Assembly (NCBI GenBank): GCA_015658765.1
Contig: DQOE01000382.1
Location: forward strand, 1-7,101
Direction: 5' to 3'
DNA length: 7,101 bases
DNA from: Verrucomicrobiota bacterium
Lineage (GTDB): Bacteria > Verrucomicrobiota > Verrucomicrobiia > Limisphaerales > UBA1096
Shown in pieces: positions 5,879 through 7,101 of this stretch. Within the stretch, counting starts at the first letter, position 1; the number at the start of each line of letters is the position of its first letter. A program made the position numbers and the translations under genes. The notes beneath the pieces are model-generated. The model saw only the letters and a program-made list of their open reading frames with translations, searched no databases and was not told the origin of the DNA.

Positions 5879-5946
5879 GCCTGCGTTTGGCCAAGCGCTT
5901 CCGGCCAGTCAATCCGCGCCGAATACTTTTGCTGAGTTTGGCAACA
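5879..5946. other. Intergenic spacer before the terminator
   Basis: Sixty-eight bases between the PQQ-like stop and the hairpin. Apart from the iterated motif copy at 5887-5897 and a GCTTCCGGCC stretch, nothing recognisable is present; no small reading frame with a ribosome site was found. Confidence 0.5.
5887..5897 (+). repeat. Iterated 11-mer TTGGCCAAGCG, copy 6 (intergenic)
   Basis: Exact copy in non-coding DNA, eight bases after the PQQ-like gene stop and 49 nt before the terminator stem. With flanks it is a 16-bp palindrome (5883-5898) with one mismatched pair. Confidence 0.85.
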
Positions 5947-5978
5947 AAACAGGCCGGGCTTGGATGCCCGGCCTGTTT
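5947..5978. terminator. Bidirectional Rho-independent-type terminator hairpin
   Basis: A perfect 13-bp stem AAACAGGCCGGGC / GCCCGGCCTGTTT encloses a 6-base TTGGAT loop. It lies between two convergent genes (stops at 5878 on + and 6009 on -). On the + strand the stem ends in TTT then GAGTTTG; on the - strand it runs into TTTTGTTG, so it can serve both directions, somewhat better leftward. Confidence 0.88.
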
Positions 5979-6008
5979 GAGTTTGTTAGCGTGTTCCCTG
6001 TCCAGTCC

Positions 6009-7101
6009 TTACGGGTGCGACAAGCGGTAAAAACGCGAGCCGGTCTTGGCGGGGGTGACTTTGATGACCAGTTTGCCGTCCTCGACGGTGGCCTCCGCGC
6101 CGGCGTCCTGCCAGGGGCCGGTCACTTTTTCCGCGTACTGTGTCACCCAGCCGGTCTCGTCTGCAGACCAGCTCAGCGTGAGCGAGGAGTCCGCCCCTTG
6201 GCCAAGCGCCATGCTGATCGGCACAGCCGGTTCTTCCGGACCGGGCAACTCGACCTCGGTGCCCTTGCCTTTGAGCAAGCGCACGTTGTCGAGCAGCACA
6301 GTGTTATCTCCCTCAGCGGTTTGCGCGAAGGTGATCTCGGCCACGTCCGAGTCGGCGGTGAAGTTATACACGTAAACGTAGTACGGCTCGGCATCGCCCA
6401 CCGGGTTGACCTCGTACTCGAGTGCGGTCTCGCCGTTGACGGTGACGTTGAGCGTGGGCTTGTTGCCGCCTCGGGCGTTGAAGGAAAACGAGAGGTGGTA
6501 CGCCTCACCATCCTCGAGTTCCCAAACGGTTTGCGTGAGGGAGGCATCCCCCTGCAGAAAGGCGACGCGGTCCTGCTCCGGGTTGATGCCGTTGTTGGCA
6601 AAAGGCCCCGGACCGGAAACGTTGACGCCGTAGTTGCCGGTCGATGTCCAGCCACTGATGGGTGCGGGCTGGATGTAGCCGGGGAAGCCCGGCGTGCCGC
6701 TGGCCTCGAAGCCGGGGTTGATCATGGCCACGTTGTCTACGTTGCGCTTGGCCAAGGTGACACCATCAAGCAACAACGTGGCATCTCCGGCGGCGATGGC
6801 TTCAAAAACCAACTCGCCCGAGGATGACTCCGGAGTAAACTCGATGTGGTGATAATAGTACGGCTCGTCACCACCGACTGCATAGATCTCCGAAATGTAA
6901 TCGAGCTCCTCCTCCGCAAACTGGATGGACAGGTCCATGGTTCCACCGCAGCAGTTCCGGACGTTGTAATGAAACTGCAACCAGTATTGCTGGCCTGCCT
7001 CGAGACCGCCGACAAGCTGCTTGAGCTTCCTTGAGCCTTGCGTGAAGGCAATCTGCACGCGATCAGGGATGACTCCGTTGTCCTGAAATGGCCCGCTGGC
7101 G
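6009..7101 (-). CDS. Extracellular protein with tandem beta-sandwich repeats and C-terminal LTLSW-FYRL tail (5' truncated)
   Basis: The frame is open to the right edge (beginning A-S-G-P-F-Q-D-N-G at 7100), so the N-terminus is missing; 363 residues are visible. The GTG at 7058 is internal. Two copies of one domain can be aligned: a partial copy at about 1-119 and a full copy at about 120-280. Shared marks are S-G-P-F/S-G-P-G-P-F then N-G, D-R-V with A-F and Q-G, a G-x-x-Y-x-L-x-F strand pair, E-P-Y-Y in both, and L-L-D-G-V-T-L/L-L-D-N-V-R-L at the end. The start N-P-G-F-E and the strand order resemble DUF642/galactose-binding-like beta-sandwiches, which often bind carbohydrate; this is inference. 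A Pro/Glu linker (about 283-294) leads to a C-terminal module, L-T-L-S-W-S-A-D ... T-G-P-W ... F-Y-R-L, common at the end of verrucomicrobial secreted proteins. Likely surface or extracellular. Reads leftward toward the shared terminator. Confidence 0.8.
   Translation of the reverse strand, partial: ASGPFQDNGVIPDRVQIAFTQGSRKLKQLVGGLEAGQQYWLQFHYNVRNCCGGTMDLSIQFAEEELDYISEIYAVGGDEPYYYHHIEFTPESSSGELVFEAIAAGDATLLLDGVTLAKRNVDNVAMINPGFEASGTPGFPGYIQPAPISGWTSTGNYGVNVSGPGPFANNGINPEQDRVAFLQGDASLTQTVWELEDGEAYHLSFSFNARGGNKPTLNVTVNGETALEYEVNPVGDAEPYYVYVYNFTADSDVAEITFAQTAEGDNTVLLDNVRLLKGKGTEVELPGPEEPAVPISMALGQGADSSLTLSWSADETGWVTQYAEKVTGPWQDAGAEATVEDGKLVIKVTPAKTGSRFYRLSHP
6198..6208 (+). repeat. Iterated 11-mer TTGGCCAAGCG, copy 7
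   Basis: Exact copy opposite to the coding strand of the extracellular protein gene, where it is read GCG CTT GGC CAA (A-L-G-Q). Followed by C. Confidence 0.85.
6745..6755 (-). repeat. Iterated 11-mer TTGGCCAAGCG, copy 8
   Basis: Exact copy on the minus strand, in the coding sense of the extracellular protein gene, read TTG GCC AAG CGC (L-A-K-R) at the end of the first domain repeat. Followed by C. Confidence 0.85.

Noticed and set aside
5688..6827. Long + strand open frame across the terminator and the extracellular protein gene
   Set aside because: It runs through a strong hairpin terminator and is antisense to the repeat protein; no family resemblance.
1..7101. CRISPR array, tRNA/rRNA genes, insertion sequence or phage genes
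   Set aside because: No regularly spaced repeats with spacers (the 11-mer copies are 0.3-1.9 kb apart), no tRNA-like cloverleaf and no transposase or integrase motif was found by eye.

Overview
The window looks like an accessory-type stretch of a GC-rich chromosome, most likely from the Verrucomicrobiota (Planctomycetota is second choice). The assignment rests on the gene mix: an ASPIC/UnbV C-terminus, a secreted ThuA-like protein, a secreted PQQ-type beta-propeller, a stand-alone methyltransferase resembling the C-terminal part of OvoA, and a large extracellular protein ending in the 'LTLSW ... FYRL' tail often seen in verrucomicrobial secreted proteins. No rRNA, tRNA, CRISPR array, transposase or phage gene was seen.

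Layout. Positions 1-320 (+) hold the 3' end of an ASPIC/UnbV protein. It converges on, and overlaps by 20 nt, hemW (301-1473, -), which encodes a radical-SAM haem chaperone. Upstream of hemW on the same strand is a small two-helix membrane protein (1489-1692, -). A 141-nt divergent intergenic region (1693-1833) leads into a rightward run of four genes: an M29-like metallo-aminopeptidase (1834-2973), a ThuA-like secreted protein (3022-3810), an OvoA-C-terminal-like methyltransferase (3815-4561, four bases after the previous stop) and a secreted PQQ-like beta-propeller (4634-5878). A strong hairpin at 5947-5978 then separates this run from a leftward gene for a large extracellular protein with tandem beta-sandwich-like repeats (6009 to the window end, partial).

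How the genes relate. The four rightward genes are closely spaced (gaps 48, 4 and 72 nt) and could be co-transcribed, but their predicted jobs (peptidase, sugar- or amidotransferase-like secreted protein, thiol-histidine methylation, propeller) do not form one obvious pathway. hemW and the small membrane protein may form a second unit.

The most striking signal is not a gene. The 11-mer TTGGCCAAGCG, built on the palindrome TTGGCCAA, occurs exactly eight times in 7.1 kb (seven + orientation, one -), plus several near copies. About 0.003-0.005 copies would be expected by chance. It lies in four identified genes on both strands, in the partial ASPIC gene, and in two intergenic spots, in two different reading frames. 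It behaves like a highly iterated palindrome or an uptake/recognition word embedded across this genome, and appears to bias codon choice (Gly-Gln written GGC CAA).
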